The notes: a model not told the origin generated them from the letters alone. A stretch of DNA of 64,000 bases from Hahella sp. (GCA_028280065.1 JANQMN010000105.1:140796-204795), one strand, 5' to 3'; numbered from the stretch's first letter, positions 1 to 9,162 are shown. Numbers and translations: made by a program.

Positions 1-290
1 TGGAAGTTCTTAACAGCCAAAGTCAATCCGGTGACTTAACGGCTAACCTCTTTCGCAATGGCCCGCAGCGGCGCCGAGCTTTGAAGCTCTGGGCTTATCG
101 GTATTTGCCGGCTCGCCCGCTGTTTGTGTTTGTCTTTATGTATATCTTCAAGCTTGGATTTTTAGATGGGCGGGCTGGATTTGAGTCTGCTGTACTGAGA
201 GCTATATATGAATACCAGATAGACCTGAAACTTCGCGAACTGAAAAATCCCTGTTCACCGCTGGCCCAAAAGCGCAGACAGTTGCTCTAG
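1..290 (+). CDS. Glycosyltransferase family 2, C-terminal fragment (5' end outside window)
   Basis: The reading frame is open from base 3 and ends at 290, so only the last ~95 residues of a longer protein are present. The tail has the basic/aromatic pattern typical of WcaA-like family 2 glycosyltransferases: a YLPARPLFVFVFMYIFKLG segment followed by FLDGRAGF and a conserved end with IYEYQIDLKLREL. That segment is likely membrane-associated. It lies 24 bases upstream of another glycosyltransferase on the same strand, which fits an exopolysaccharide or lipopolysaccharide operon. The catalytic GT-A domain with its DxD motif lies off the window, so the donor sugar cannot be judged. Confidence 0.7.
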   Translation, partial: EVLNSQSQSGDLTANLFRNGPQRRRALKLWAYRYLPARPLFVFVFMYIFKLGFLDGRAGFESAVLRAIYEYQIDLKLRELKNPCSPLAQKRRQLL

Positions 291-314
291 TCTAAAACCA
301 TTCCGGGAACCAAC

Positions 315-1610
315 GTGATATCGCTGAATCCTAATATCAAAACCACTCCGTTAGCGATCAACCGGCCATTAAAAATTGCTTATTTGCTAAGCCATCCAAT
401 TCAATACCAATCAGCGATGTTAAAGGAGCTGTCGACGGAGCCGGATTTGGATTTAAAGGTCTTTTATGGCATGGATACCTGCACTAAGGGTAGTTTTGAT
501 GAGGGTTTCGGTCGCAATGTGAGTTGGGATGTACCCTTGCTGGACGGTTATGAATATGAGTTCTTGCCAACCTTGATTCCCGGAGCTAATCCTTCTCAGC
601 TGCGGCCGGTTAATCGGGGCTTCAGGTCCAGGCTTCAGGAGGGTAAGTTTGACCTGGTATGGTTGCATGGCTGGGGGCGGCTGGCTGACCTATTAGCTTT
701 GCATGATGCAAAATCCCTCGGACTTCCGGTGTTAATGCGCACCGAGAATAACTTTCTTGGGTCCCCGCCAATGGCTGGCATGATCCAGGGGCTAAAGGAG
801 CACCTGAAACGATGGGTGTTGGATCGGTGCGATGTATTTGGTTACATGGGCAAAGCTGGTCATGATTATTTCCGGGCCTACGGAATTCCCGAATGGCAGC
901 TGTTTGACCTGCCCTACATGGTGGATAACGTCTATTGGCAAAGACAGGCTGATAATGCAGCGAAGGACCGGCAGACACTCTACAAACGGCACGATATGAC
1001 GGATCAGGAACTCCCTGTTTTCATTTTTGTGGGCAAGTTTCAGACACGTAAAAGAGTGATTGATTTAGTCGAAGCCTATGCCCGATTGTCCGTCGATGGA
1101 CTTCAACCTCCGGAAGCCTATCTCTTGATTGTCGGGTCCGGCGAGCAGCAGCAAGAACTGGAAGCCAAAGTGAAAGCGCTCGGATGGGATCGTATTATTC
1201 TTGCAGGTTTTCGCAACCAGGCCGAACTACCGGCTTATTTTGAATTGGCGGATGTCTTTGTTATACCTTCTGCCAATGAGCAGTGGGGCGTAGTGGTGAA
1301 TGAAGCGATGAACTGTAATTGTGCAGTTGTGGCCAGTGACGAATGCGGTTCCGCTCCCAATCTGGTCATTGATGGCCAGACTGGGTATCAGTTTCCAACA
1401 GGAGATATCGCTGCATTGACTGTTCGGCTCCGTCAATTGATTGCCGATCAACAGCAGCTTCGAAAAATGCAGCAACAGGCAAGAGAGCTTGTTGCTTCTT
1501 TCAATACAGCAAGGATACTGCTCGGTTTACGCAGTGCCATCTTATATCTCTATGGCAAGGAGCGATTGCCCGGGATAGAGATTTCCAGTGCAGAGGAGAC
1601 GGATTTGTGA
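315..1610 (+). CDS. GT4-type glycosyltransferase
   Basis: A 431-residue GT-B glycosyltransferase that probably adds a sugar to a lipid-linked surface glycan on the cytoplasmic face of the inner membrane. The N-terminal Rossmann domain starts at about residue 19 (LKIAYLLSHPIQYQSAML). The C-terminal nucleotide-sugar domain begins near residue 235 (FIFVGKFQTRKRVIDLVEAY). The EX7E-type motif is seen in IPSANEQWGVVVNEAMNCN, followed by VVASDECGSAPNLV. The start is GTG at 315, with no obvious strong Shine-Dalgarno. Its 3' end overlaps the tail of the convergent glycosyltransferase at 1550-2788 by 61 bases. Substrate specificity is unknown. Confidence 0.85.
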   Translation: MISLNPNIKTTPLAINRPLKIAYLLSHPIQYQSAMLKELSTEPDLDLKVFYGMDTCTKGSFDEGFGRNVSWDVPLLDGYEYEFLPTLIPGANPSQLRPVNRGFRSRLQEGKFDLVWLHGWGRLADLLALHDAKSLGLPVLMRTENNFLGSPPMAGMIQGLKEHLKRWVLDRCDVFGYMGKAGHDYFRAYGIPEWQLFDLPYMVDNVYWQRQADNAAKDRQTLYKRHDMTDQELPVFIFVGKFQTRKRVIDLVEAYARLSVDGLQPPEAYLLIVGSGEQQQELEAKVKALGWDRIILAGFRNQAELPAYFELADVFVIPSANEQWGVVVNEAMNCNCAVVASDECGSAPNLVIDGQTGYQFPTGDIAALTVRLRQLIADQQQLRKMQQQARELVASFNTARILLGLRSAILYLYGKERLPGIEISSAEETDL

Positions 1611-2788
1611 AGCTGACGGCTGATGTATGAATAGTCCAGATTTTCAAAGACCCACCGCCGCCCTTTAGCACCGGCAGCATTAGTGTCGCGAGCGAGTAAG
1701 TCTATAGCTGCCGCATGGATTGAGACGACATCACTAGGTACCCAGCGACCACAGCCAATAGCGTCTAGATGTTGCCAGGGCGTTGCAGTGGAAGCGATGA
1801 CGGGTGTACCAGCTGCTAGCGCTTCAGCATAAACTAATCCAAAATTCTCATTTTTGGAGGGCAAAATAAATAAATCAGCGCCGGCCAGAAAAATGAGTTT
1901 GTCTTTACCGGACAAGTGATCGAGTAAGGTGACCTGATTACTCAGCGATAGTTCGTCAACCAGTTTCTGGAGCCTGTCCCTTTCACCCAGCTCATTGGGT
2001 CCCGCTATTAACAGATGAGCCTTCGGATAATCCTTCAGTAACTGAGAGAAACTTCGGACCAAATTCGACAGTGCTTTCTTGGGGTGTATTCGGCCGAGAT
2101 TAACAATTACCGGGTCGGTATCGGATGAAACTCGGAATCGTTGTTCGAATTGGTGCCGGCTATCCTCCGGTATATCGCGGAACAAGGCTAAATCAATACC
2201 ATTGGGAACCACCAGAACCCTGGATCCGGGAAAACGATGCAGAACTTCCTGACGTTCCTGCGCAGAAGTGGCGAGCCACAAAATACTATTGGCAAAGGGG
2301 CGCATAAGTATTATTAACCAGAGCCTTTTAAGCAGAGTTTTGCGCTGTTGTATAACCTCTTCAGCTAAAGCGCCGCGTGGTGAAACCAGAACAGGTTTTT
2401 TGCGAAGTACGCCAATCAATGCCGTTATGGGCGTAGCCCAATTAAATAAACCCTGTGCAAATAAAACGCGAGTCTGAATCGAGGCCCTCCATAGTCCGAT
2501 TAGTCTGCTAATGGACATGAACCGAATTTTATTATTGCTTCGGTTTGCCTGATAGTAAGTGACATGGACGTTGGGATGCGGTTGAGAAACTTGGCTGGCC
2601 GGTACCGGCAAAGGAATACCCTTATTGGCATTGGTGGTATTGACACCGACCTTCAACCCCGAATCACTTAAGCCCCTGCACATATTCCAGACGGAGTAGA
2701 TTGGTCCGCCATAGGTTTTTGCCGGCCAAAAAGAATCGACTACCACAAGATAGTCATATACTGGGTGAGCTGAGGATTCGTCTGTCAA
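1550..2788 (-). CDS. GT4-type glycosyltransferase
   Basis: A 412-residue GT-B fold protein. The N-terminal donor-independent domain opens with YDYLVVVDSFWPAKTYGGPI, where the glycine-rich start is typical of WcaI/GT4 enzymes. The C-terminal domain has VIVNLGRIHPKKALSNLVRS, and the EX7E-like motif lies in ILPSKNENFGLVYAEALAAG, followed by TPVIASTATPW. No ATG is available near the N terminus. The best start is TTG at 2788, and an in-frame stop lies about nine codons upstream, so the assignment is reasonably tight. The gene is convergent with the GT4 gene at 315-1610, and an inverted repeat lies just upstream at 2794-2830. The sugar transferred is unknown; a role in the same surface glycan is inferred from position. 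Confidence 0.85.
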   Translation of the reverse strand: MTDESSAHPVYDYLVVVDSFWPAKTYGGPIYSVWNMCRGLSDSGLKVGVNTTNANKGIPLPVPASQVSQPHPNVHVTYYQANRSNNKIRFMSISRLIGLWRASIQTRVLFAQGLFNWATPITALIGVLRKKPVLVSPRGALAEEVIQQRKTLLKRLWLIILMRPFANSILWLATSAQERQEVLHRFPGSRVLVVPNGIDLALFRDIPEDSRHQFEQRFRVSSDTDPVIVNLGRIHPKKALSNLVRSFSQLLKDYPKAHLLIAGPNELGERDRLQKLVDELSLSNQVTLLDHLSGKDKLIFLAGADLFILPSKNENFGLVYAEALAAGTPVIASTATPWQHLDAIGCGRWVPSDVVSIHAAAIDLLARDTNAAGAKGRRWVFENLDYSYISRQLHKSVSSALEISIPGNRSLP

Positions 2789-2793
2789 AGTGC

Positions 2794-2830
2794 TTAAACT
2801 TAAATTAGGTTTTTATGGTGTTAAGTTTAA
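2794..2830. promoter_or_regulatory. Inverted repeat between divergent genes
   Basis: Two perfect 10-base arms, TTAAACTTAA (2794-2803) and TTAAGTTTAA (2821-2830), are separated by 17 bases. The repeat sits in the ~295-base gap between the GT4 gene starting at 2788 (minus) and the carbamoyltransferase gene starting at 3084 (plus). It could be an operator or a 5'-UTR stem-loop. I see nothing else recognisable in this gap. The arms are AT-rich, so chance is not excluded. Confidence 0.35.
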
Positions 2831-3083
2831 CTCAGCGATCAAATTCAGATTGAAAAAATATCGAAATCGTTTCACGTAAGCCAGAATGTAGAATTCTATG
2901 GTTGCTTCAACTAAGTCGTGCCTCCTGCTCAACTGTGTTTTTTCATGGCAGAGATCAAGACCATAAATAGCTGTTGGCTGATTTTCTGTTCATTAACTTA
3001 CTATTTTGAAAAGACCTTGTAGTCACCCGTGGTCTATTCTTGCTAATAGATTTTGTTACCGGAAGTTAGATATAGCCCATCTT

Positions 3084-4847
3084 ATGTATATATTAGGTTT
3101 AAATGCATACCATGGTGACGCGGCAGCTTGTCTGGTGAAAGATGGCCAGGTGATCGCCGCTATCGAAGAAGAGCGCTTAACGCGTATTAAGCACCATGCC
3201 GGGTTTCCAAAGAGTGCCGTACAAGCTTGTCTTGGGTTGGCAAATATCCGCCTGGAAGATGTCCATCATGTGGCTATCAACCGTGATCCAAAGGCATCCT
3301 TTGGAAGAAAAGTCTTATACACGCTCACCCATCTACCTTCTGCTGAGCTGATTGTATCAAGAGTCCGCAACGCACTTTCCTGGATCAGGGTCGGCCGGAA
3401 CCTGTATCGGAACTTCCCCGAAGGCGGGATGCGTGCCCAGTTTCATCATGTTGAACATCATATGGCTCATTTGGCCTCAGCTTTTTATCCTTCTCCTTTT
3501 AAGCGAGCGATCGTTTTATCTGTAGATGGGTTTGGCGATTTTGCGAGTGCTGCCTGGGGGATTGGGGATCAGCAAGGAATCGAGTTAGCGGGTAAGGTTC
3601 ATTTTCCGCATTCCCTAGGAATTTTTTATCAGGCAATGACCCAGTACCTGGGCTTTCCCAATTATGGTGATGAGTACAAGCTGATGGGATTGGCTGCATA
3701 TGGTAAACCCGATGCAAAAGATGATGTTTGTCGGTTAGTTCGTTTCCTTGATGATGGCAGCTTTGAGCTGAACTTGGATTTTTTTAGGCATCATCGCGAG
3801 AACGTTCCCTATACCTGGAACGACGGTGCCCCTATGGTAGGAAAGCTGTACGACAAAAAACTGCTGCAATTGCTAGGCCCCGCCAGGTTGGAGACCGATA
3901 TGCTTACTCAGAGGCACAAAGACCTAGCGGCTTCGACGCAGTTGATTTATGAACAGGCGTTGTTTAACTTGATTAACAAGCTTTGCTCTAGAACAGGTAT
4001 TTGCGAAATAGCGCTAGCCGGTGGATGTGCGCAAAACTCATCCGCCAATGGGCTTATTACCGCAAAGACACCAATAAAGCGACTATACATACCTTCAGCT
4101 GCGCACGATGCCGGAGGAGCGATCGGTGCGGCTTTGCATGTCTGGTCTACGGTCTCCAGTCAACGGTCAAAGTCTTTGGATCACGCATACCTCGGACCTT
4201 CTTTGCTCCCGCGTGATATTGATAAAGCGTTAAAAAATCGTGCCGCTGACTTGCTCCATCATCGGATTGAAGTAATCCCGAGTGAAAATGGACAGGTGCA
4301 AATCTCTGCAACGGTCGATTTGCTGGTGAAAGGTAAAGTGGTTGGCTGGTGTCAGGGACGCATGGAATGGGGTCCTAGAGCTTTAGGTTCGCGGTCTATT
4401 CTGGCTGATCCTCGTTGCGGCGATATGCGCTCGCTTTTAAATGAAAAAATCAAACTACGAGAATCCTATCGGCCATTTGCTCCATCGGTATTGTCTGAAC
4501 ATATTCCTGAATGGTTTGATTTACCAAGAAAAGAAGATGCGGATTCGCCTTTTATGGCTAAGGTGTTTTCAATCAAAGCAGAAAAACGCAGACTGATTCC
4601 TGCTGTAACTCATGTAGATGGAACCGGCAGATTGCAAAGCGTCGAGCAAAATCAGCATCCGGAATATCGTGCACTTATTGAGGGATTTTACGATAAAACC
4701 GGTGTTCCGATGGTCCTCAATACCTCATTTAACGAAAATGAGCCGATCGTTACTACTGCCGCTGAAGCGCTGGACTGTTTTCTGCGTACTCGTATGGACG
4801 CTTTGTGTATTGGAACTTATCTGATCATTCGAACTGTGAGTAACTGA
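3084..4847 (+). CDS. Carbamoyltransferase, NodU/TobZ/CmcH family
   Basis: A ~587-residue O-carbamoyltransferase that would transfer a carbamoyl group from carbamoyl phosphate, via carbamoyl-adenylate, to a hydroxyl, probably of a sugar in the surrounding glycan. The start is placed at ATG 3084 because homologues begin with a sequence like MYILGLNAYHGDAA; upstream in-frame codons look non-coding. The N-terminal kinase-like domain carries the metal-binding HHVEHHMAHLASAFY motif (around residues 120-135) and DGFGDFASAAWG. The C-terminal domain has GRMEWGPRALGSRSILADPR and NTSFNENEPIV, both hallmark motifs. It ends five bases before the convergent sugar-phosphate transferase gene. Carbamoylation of a Nod-factor-like or polysaccharide sugar is inferred; the acceptor is unknown. 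Confidence 0.9.
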   Translation: MYILGLNAYHGDAAACLVKDGQVIAAIEEERLTRIKHHAGFPKSAVQACLGLANIRLEDVHHVAINRDPKASFGRKVLYTLTHLPSAELIVSRVRNALSWIRVGRNLYRNFPEGGMRAQFHHVEHHMAHLASAFYPSPFKRAIVLSVDGFGDFASAAWGIGDQQGIELAGKVHFPHSLGIFYQAMTQYLGFPNYGDEYKLMGLAAYGKPDAKDDVCRLVRFLDDGSFELNLDFFRHHRENVPYTWNDGAPMVGKLYDKKLLQLLGPARLETDMLTQRHKDLAASTQLIYEQALFNLINKLCSRTGICEIALAGGCAQNSSANGLITAKTPIKRLYIPSAAHDAGGAIGAALHVWSTVSSQRSKSLDHAYLGPSLLPRDIDKALKNRAADLLHHRIEVIPSENGQVQISATVDLLVKGKVVGWCQGRMEWGPRALGSRSILADPRCGDMRSLLNEKIKLRESYRPFAPSVLSEHIPEWFDLPRKEDADSPFMAKVFSIKAEKRRLIPAVTHVDGTGRLQSVEQNQHPEYRALIEGFYDKTGVPMVLNTSFNENEPIVTTAAEALDCFLRTRMDALCIGTYLIIRTVSN

Positions 4848-4852
4848 TTGAA

Positions 4853-6241
4853 TTAGTAAGCATTGCGCCCTGTAATAACCACTACCAGAGTCCGAAATAG
4901 AATTTCTGCGTCCAACAAGGGTGACCAGTTACTGATGTAAAACAAATCATGCTCGACTCTCAGATTCATCTTTTCCACGCTGTCCGTAGCCCCCCGATGT
5001 CCATTGACCTGCGCCCACCCGGTAATTCCGGGTTTGACTTTGTGTCTCTCTAAATAGCGATCAACTAATTTGGCGTATTTATTGTTGTGCGGTACTGCAT
5101 GAGGCCGGGGACCTACCAATGACATGGAGCCGTTTAGTACGTTCAATAATTGGGGCAGTTCATCCAGGCTGAATCGGCGCAATAGTTTGCCAACACGGGT
5201 GATGCGATGGTCTTCGGGATGTGCCTGAGGCAACATGGGATCATTCTGACTACCATCTCTCATTGTTCGGAACTTGAAGACGGTAAAGACTTCGTTCCGA
5301 AAACCTAATCGCTGCTGGCGTAACAATATCGGGCCATTGGAGTCAAGGCGAATGGCAATGGCGATGAGGGTCAGCAGCGGTAAAGTTGTCAGGAGTGTAA
5401 TCAATGCCAAAGTATAGTCGAGAGCGGTTTTGAATAAACGACTCAGCGAGGATAGAGGGTGATGTACTAGGTTAATCAACGGCAACTCTTCGATATCAAT
5501 TCGGCGGGCTTCCGGGTAAAGCTTGAGTAACTCGTTTGGACCAACGTTCAGATTGGCGGGAATTAGCTGTAGCTCCTTTAAGCAGTTAAACCATTCATCT
5601 TGTTCACCGGATGGCGGAGGTATAGCAATTAGATCATCAATGCGCTGATCTTTGGACCACTCCAGCAAATCATCGAGTTTTCCGGATTTGACAGATAATT
5701 TGCTTAGATCGGACGAGAATCCGGTTTCGCTAAAAATACCCGTGATCTGAAGCCAAGGGCTCTGGCGCTGCTGCAGATATTGATAGAGTTGCATGACATC
5801 TTCTGATTCGCCAAATAACACAATTCTTCGCGCTAAGTATGAACCGAACCAGCGGGTTTTTCCCAAAGAACTAATCATCATTCTATATCCGATCATGGTA
5901 ATCAGGCATAGAGCGAACCACAGCAAGGTTGCGACCCGGGAAAAGTGTTCTGATGATTTACTGAAAAAACCGATAACCAGTATGAGCAAACCGACTGTAA
6001 GTAGCGGTGTGAAAAGTTGTCGAATATGATGGGTCCAAGTCGTTCCGCTAGAGAGGTATACCCTCGCAAATCCAAAGACGGTTATGGTTAAAAAACCAGA
6101 TACGAGCAGCAGTAAGAAATGTAGATCGTGGAGTGTGTATGAGTTGTTGCGGATGACGTAAGCCAGGTAGCCGGTTAACAATACACAAACAAAATCCAAT
6201 AAAGGGAGCAGTTTTATTTCGCGATTATAGTTAGTGAACAT
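4853..6241 (-). CDS. Undecaprenyl-phosphate glucose/galactose phosphotransferase (WcaJ-type)
   Basis: A 462-residue polyprenyl-phosphate hexose-1-phosphate transferase that starts assembly of a surface polysaccharide by loading sugar-1-phosphate onto undecaprenyl phosphate in the inner membrane. About four or five hydrophobic segments occupy the first ~125 residues. A CoA-binding-like Rossmann region follows (RRIVLFGESEDVMQLYQYL). The C-terminal bacterial sugar transferase domain begins with a membrane segment near residue 275 and has FKFRTMRDGS, RFSLDELPQLLNVLNG and SMSLVGPRPHAVPHN, ending in FYISNWSPLLDAEILFRT. Length and motif order match full-length WcaJ/CpsE enzymes. Its presence marks the left part of the window as an exopolysaccharide locus. 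Confidence 0.92.
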   Translation of the reverse strand: MFTNYNREIKLLPLLDFVCVLLTGYLAYVIRNNSYTLHDLHFLLLLVSGFLTITVFGFARVYLSSGTTWTHHIRQLFTPLLTVGLLILVIGFFSKSSEHFSRVATLLWFALCLITMIGYRMMISSLGKTRWFGSYLARRIVLFGESEDVMQLYQYLQQRQSPWLQITGIFSETGFSSDLSKLSVKSGKLDDLLEWSKDQRIDDLIAIPPPSGEQDEWFNCLKELQLIPANLNVGPNELLKLYPEARRIDIEELPLINLVHHPLSSLSRLFKTALDYTLALITLLTTLPLLTLIAIAIRLDSNGPILLRQQRLGFRNEVFTVFKFRTMRDGSQNDPMLPQAHPEDHRITRVGKLLRRFSLDELPQLLNVLNGSMSLVGPRPHAVPHNNKYAKLVDRYLERHKVKPGITGWAQVNGHRGATDSVEKMNLRVEHDLFYISNWSPLLDAEILFRTLVVVITGRNAY

Positions 6242-6411
6242 CGCTAGGATTGGGGTAACTTTTTTGTATTTGGAAGACCAAATTCAGTTTAGGATTAAAA
6301 TTCGCAACGGTAAAGCATGTAGCCATTTTGTTGCAATGGTGATCCGGGAAGGTGCCGGCAGAACCTGAGACCATGCATGTATCGAAAGCGCTGGTTAACC
6401 ACTGAGTTGGT

Positions 6412-7287
6412 TCAGGTTTTATCGATAATCCAATTTTGTTGTAAAAGTCGCCGCCATAAGGTCTTGTATTTTGTTGGTATCAGAGCGTAGTCATCATTAC
6501 CAGTTTCTTCGGCAGAATGCACACATAGTCTACGATACCAGTGGTGTAGACTGTAGATGTTGTAGCCAAGGCTAACGAAACTTTCTAGCCTACGAATATC
6601 CTGACTTTCAATAAACAAAACTGGTTGGACTTGGGCGATCAGTTTGCTGGCACCGGAAAGAACAAGATGTTCAGCGTCTTCCACATCCACCTTTACTACA
6701 ATGTGGTCAAATCCCTTCAATTGAGGTAAATAGGAGTCTAATGTGGTGGCTGATACCTTGATTGGGTTATTGTGGTTTTCTTCACGAGTTACAATGGAAG
6801 ACGTTCCTATATTACACTGGCCAGGGTCATATCCATTTAAAGTGAGTTCTGTGCACCGGTCTGCAACCGCTTGACCGATTATAATAACATTCTCGAGACC
6901 TACCGTTCTTTGCTGTAGTAGATTAAGCACTACTGGGTGGCATTCGAATGCCCATACAGACTTGTAGGCATTTGCGCATACCAGAGTGTGGTAACCCGCA
7001 TTCGCACCGATATCCAGGAATAGGCTGTGCTGAAGATTTTGTCCGATAAAGGCCAGGGTGCGAGCAAGCCCCAGTTCAGGACCTCCGTAGACGAAGGTGA
7101 TCCAGTCATAAAAGTATCGGAAATTGCCGGTAAACTTACTGCCGTCATAACAGATTGCTTCAAACTCCTGGTTAAAATTTCTATCTGGATCAGCGAGTAG
7201 CCGGCAAAGGCGGTCCTTTCCTTTAAAGTCAACAAAGTGGCCCAGTGCTCTTGCCAATCTATAGTTAAAAGGAATCTTATTATTCAA
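6412..7287 (-). CDS. FkbM-family SAM-dependent methyltransferase
   Basis: A 291-residue protein with the FkbM core: motif I in LFLDIGANAGYHTLVCANAY (about residue 110) and the acidic post-motif in VWAFECHPVVLNLLQQR. The family signature VKVDVEDAEHLVLSGA and LFIESQ lie further on. FkbM enzymes O-methylate sugars or polyketide hydroxyls. The gene is co-oriented with the WcaJ-type gene 170 bases downstream, so a sugar of the glycan is the likely target. The nearby RiPP cluster is an alternative partner. The ATG start at 7287 gives a natural N terminus. Confidence 0.85.
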   Translation of the reverse strand: MNNKIPFNYRLARALGHFVDFKGKDRLCRLLADPDRNFNQEFEAICYDGSKFTGNFRYFYDWITFVYGGPELGLARTLAFIGQNLQHSLFLDIGANAGYHTLVCANAYKSVWAFECHPVVLNLLQQRTVGLENVIIIGQAVADRCTELTLNGYDPGQCNIGTSSIVTREENHNNPIKVSATTLDSYLPQLKGFDHIVVKVDVEDAEHLVLSGASKLIAQVQPVLFIESQDIRRLESFVSLGYNIYSLHHWYRRLCVHSAEETGNDDYALIPTKYKTLWRRLLQQNWIIDKT

Positions 7288-7450
7288 ACTTGGTTGTCCA
7301 TAGGGTTAGAGTATTGCTGTTTTTGATGATGCACTGGCACTAACTCTGATTGGTTCTTCCTCCAGAACGCTAGCTTTTTAATGGATAGAATAGATGACTT
7401 GAAGCTATTTTTGCAGATACTCTCCTGTTTAATCCCGTCGAATGTCGATA

Positions 7451-7633
7451 CTAGCCCGCATTTTTCACCAGACTTCTACTGCGGCCGCTTCATAGCACGC
7501 CCTCTCTAACGTTCACTCGGTCAGAGTGCGCGACGTACCGCCAAGTACGCCTGTGCGCTCTTCGGTCGCGAACGTCATAGATGACGCCCGCTTAAACGGT
7601 CTCGCTACAAACTCTGGTGAGTATGCGGGCTAG
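7451..7633. repeat. ~183-bp imperfect palindromic element (MITE/REP-like)
   Basis: The outer arms are CTAGCCCGCA plus a TTTTTCACCAGACT stretch (7451-7474), and their near-complement TCTGGTGA plus ATGCGGGCTAG (7613-7633), with a one-base indel between arms. Inside is a second palindrome. A segment starting ACGTTCACTCGG (about 7509) pairs imperfectly with one ending CGCGAACGT (to about 7574), around a short loop near CGCCA. The whole 7288-7629 gap holds no convincing gene. The right outer arm contains the TAG stop codon of the nucleotidyltransferase gene. No transposase is present, so a non-autonomous element is inferred. Confidence 0.7.
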
Positions 7634-8766
7634 CGGTTTGAACTTAATAACTGGTTCCCCAGCACGCGTAGTAATCTGGTAGGGAAGTATAACCATTTAA
7701 GTGAAGCGGGAAGAGAAATACACTTGTAATCCAGCGGATGAAGCGCGATAAATCCTTTGGCTAACTCTAAACCTATAGTCTTTCCCAGTATGGCTTGATG
7801 TAGGTTAAAGCTAAAACCCAACTCAGGTCTTTGGGGATAAAAGCTATTAGTCTCATAATGTCTTAGCATCATCTCCAGATATGAGTTGAACTCGTAGTCA
7901 TTGAAATCGGTTTGTTTGCCCAACCAAATCTTTTGCACCCTTTCGGAAAGTCGCCACAAGCGGTCGTGTTTATCGCCGTCCGGTAACTGTTTTAAGTCCG
8001 CCAGCCACTTGAGTTTAAAAAAAAGGTCTTTCAAGCCATGAGCTCGCATAAAGCGAGCGTTTTGCTTTGGACTTATCGCGTGAAAGTCGCTGGGCGTAAT
8101 CGGTGACTGAATGTCAGGTCGCTCATCGAATAGCCAGGCGTCGGATTTGCTCATAAAGCGCCAGTGTAAATCTATCGCTAATTCCGCGGGACGTCTTGAT
8201 AGAGTGAGAGCATTATTGCCGTACCAAAAGTTCTGATTTCTTTCAATAGCGGCCAGCTCCAAAGCTGAAGGAGAATCGGATTGGATGGCATAATCCAGTT
8301 TCAGCAACGCATCCAATGCGGGTCGGATTTGCGCTGGTGAAATGATAATGTCTATGTCAGTAACGGGACGGAGCATTGAAGTGGGATTTTGCTGGCTATG
8401 CATTCGCGAGAGCGATTTTAGCAAAGCAAAAGTTACATGCCGCTGGTGAAGAGCAGAATGTATTTCTTTAATTTGTCTGGTTGCCAGCATCGAGCGAAGT
8501 TGGAGTTTTCTAAGATGCGGCGAGAATATCCTCTTTGACTCAGCAACCGACCAATGGGACCTTAGAAACTCTGCACATTGAGATGCCACACCATGGTGAA
8601 TGGCCAGGGATAATAATTTGTCTTCCTTGATGCCCTGCCTAAGCCATTCAGCGGCCAGCCGATGTTTTCCGGGCTCAGGCAGATAGCTGATACAAAGCAG
8701 CAACAGTCTAAACTCGCGTGGAAGCTGATGCCTGTATATCAAGCAATCTGAATGTTCCCTGAGCAT
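7630..8766 (-). CDS. Nucleotidyltransferase family protein (NTP_transf_5-like), RiPP-cluster associated
   Basis: A protein of ~378 residues if started at ATG 8766; the frame stays open to 8931, but that extra N-terminal sequence does not resemble the family. The core has FALLKSLSRM followed by LRPVTDIDIIISPAQIRPAL, the G/S-x(n)-D-x-D-type metal site of the MNT/NTP_transf_5 group. ELAIDLHWRFM and FMRAHGLKDLFFKLKWLADL follow, the latter a typical C-terminal segment. Such proteins recur in lasso peptide clusters. In pseudomycoidin the homologue PsmN is reported to add hexose to a phosphorylated C-terminal Ser. Here it lies 0.6 kb from the B1-kinase-sulfotransferase operon, divergently oriented. 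The last codons and stop lie in a palindromic element, so the C terminus may have been altered. Function in this cluster is inferred. Confidence 0.75.
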   Translation of the reverse strand: MLREHSDCLIYRHQLPREFRLLLLCISYLPEPGKHRLAAEWLRQGIKEDKLLSLAIHHGVASQCAEFLRSHWSVAESKRIFSPHLRKLQLRSMLATRQIKEIHSALHQRHVTFALLKSLSRMHSQQNPTSMLRPVTDIDIIISPAQIRPALDALLKLDYAIQSDSPSALELAAIERNQNFWYGNNALTLSRRPAELAIDLHWRFMSKSDAWLFDERPDIQSPITPSDFHAISPKQNARFMRAHGLKDLFFKLKWLADLKQLPDGDKHDRLWRLSERVQKIWLGKQTDFNDYEFNSYLEMMLRHYETNSFYPQRPELGFSFNLHQAILGKTIGLELAKGFIALHPLDYKCISLPASLKWLYFPTRLLRVLGNQLLSSNR

Positions 8767-8946
8767 TTGGCCCTTAATGATGTTTTTTGCTTTTGGCGGC
8801 CAGTATAGCGGCACAAAACATTTTGGAGAAGCCGTGAGTCCATAAGATATAGGACCGTAAGAACCGCGCAAGATGGTGAGATCAAGGCCTTCGTAGCCAG
8901 ACAAGCTTCGAGATAACGTAAAACCGAGCAAAGGGAAACGGAAAAA

Positions 8947-8998
8947 GGACGCATCAAATCTGCAGGGCTTCGAATCCCCTGCAGAAAAACCAGCGTCC
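8947..8998. repeat. Two-tier inverted repeat (hairpin)
   Basis: The outer arms are GGACGC (8947-8952) and GCGTCC (8993-8998). The inner arms are TCTGCAGGG (8959-8967) and CCCTGCAGA (8977-8985), perfectly complementary. The loop contains TTCGAAT, which resembles a tRNA T-loop, but the conserved G53-C61 pair is missing and no tRNA body is present. It may be a regulatory RNA hairpin or a small repeat element. Confidence 0.4.
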
Positions 8999-9145
8999 TG
9001 GTTAAAAATTCAGCATTGTTTCATATATAGTAGATCGGCCTTTTTCGGAAATGACCTTAATTAGTTACTATCCTTGGCTATAATCCTTCTTATCACCACT
9101 CAATTGGTGCACACTGGCTCCCTTCATAGTCTAGGGGTGAGCTAA

Positions 9146-9162
9146 TACAAAATTATTGTATA
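9146..9162. promoter_or_regulatory. Operator-like dyad upstream of B1-kinase-sulfotransferase operon
   Basis: ATACAA (9146-9151) and TTGTAT (9157-9162) form a perfect dyad with a five-base AATTA centre, about 165 bases upstream of the first PqqD-like gene. Palindromes of this size suit a helix-turn-helix dimer. No regulator gene is adjacent, so the assignment is tentative. Confidence 0.25.

Noticed and set aside
8959..8985. T-arm-like TTCGAAT suggesting a tRNA or att site
   Set aside because: The invariant G53-C61 pair is absent and there is no anticodon arm, D-arm or acceptor stem; the symmetry is that of a simple hairpin.
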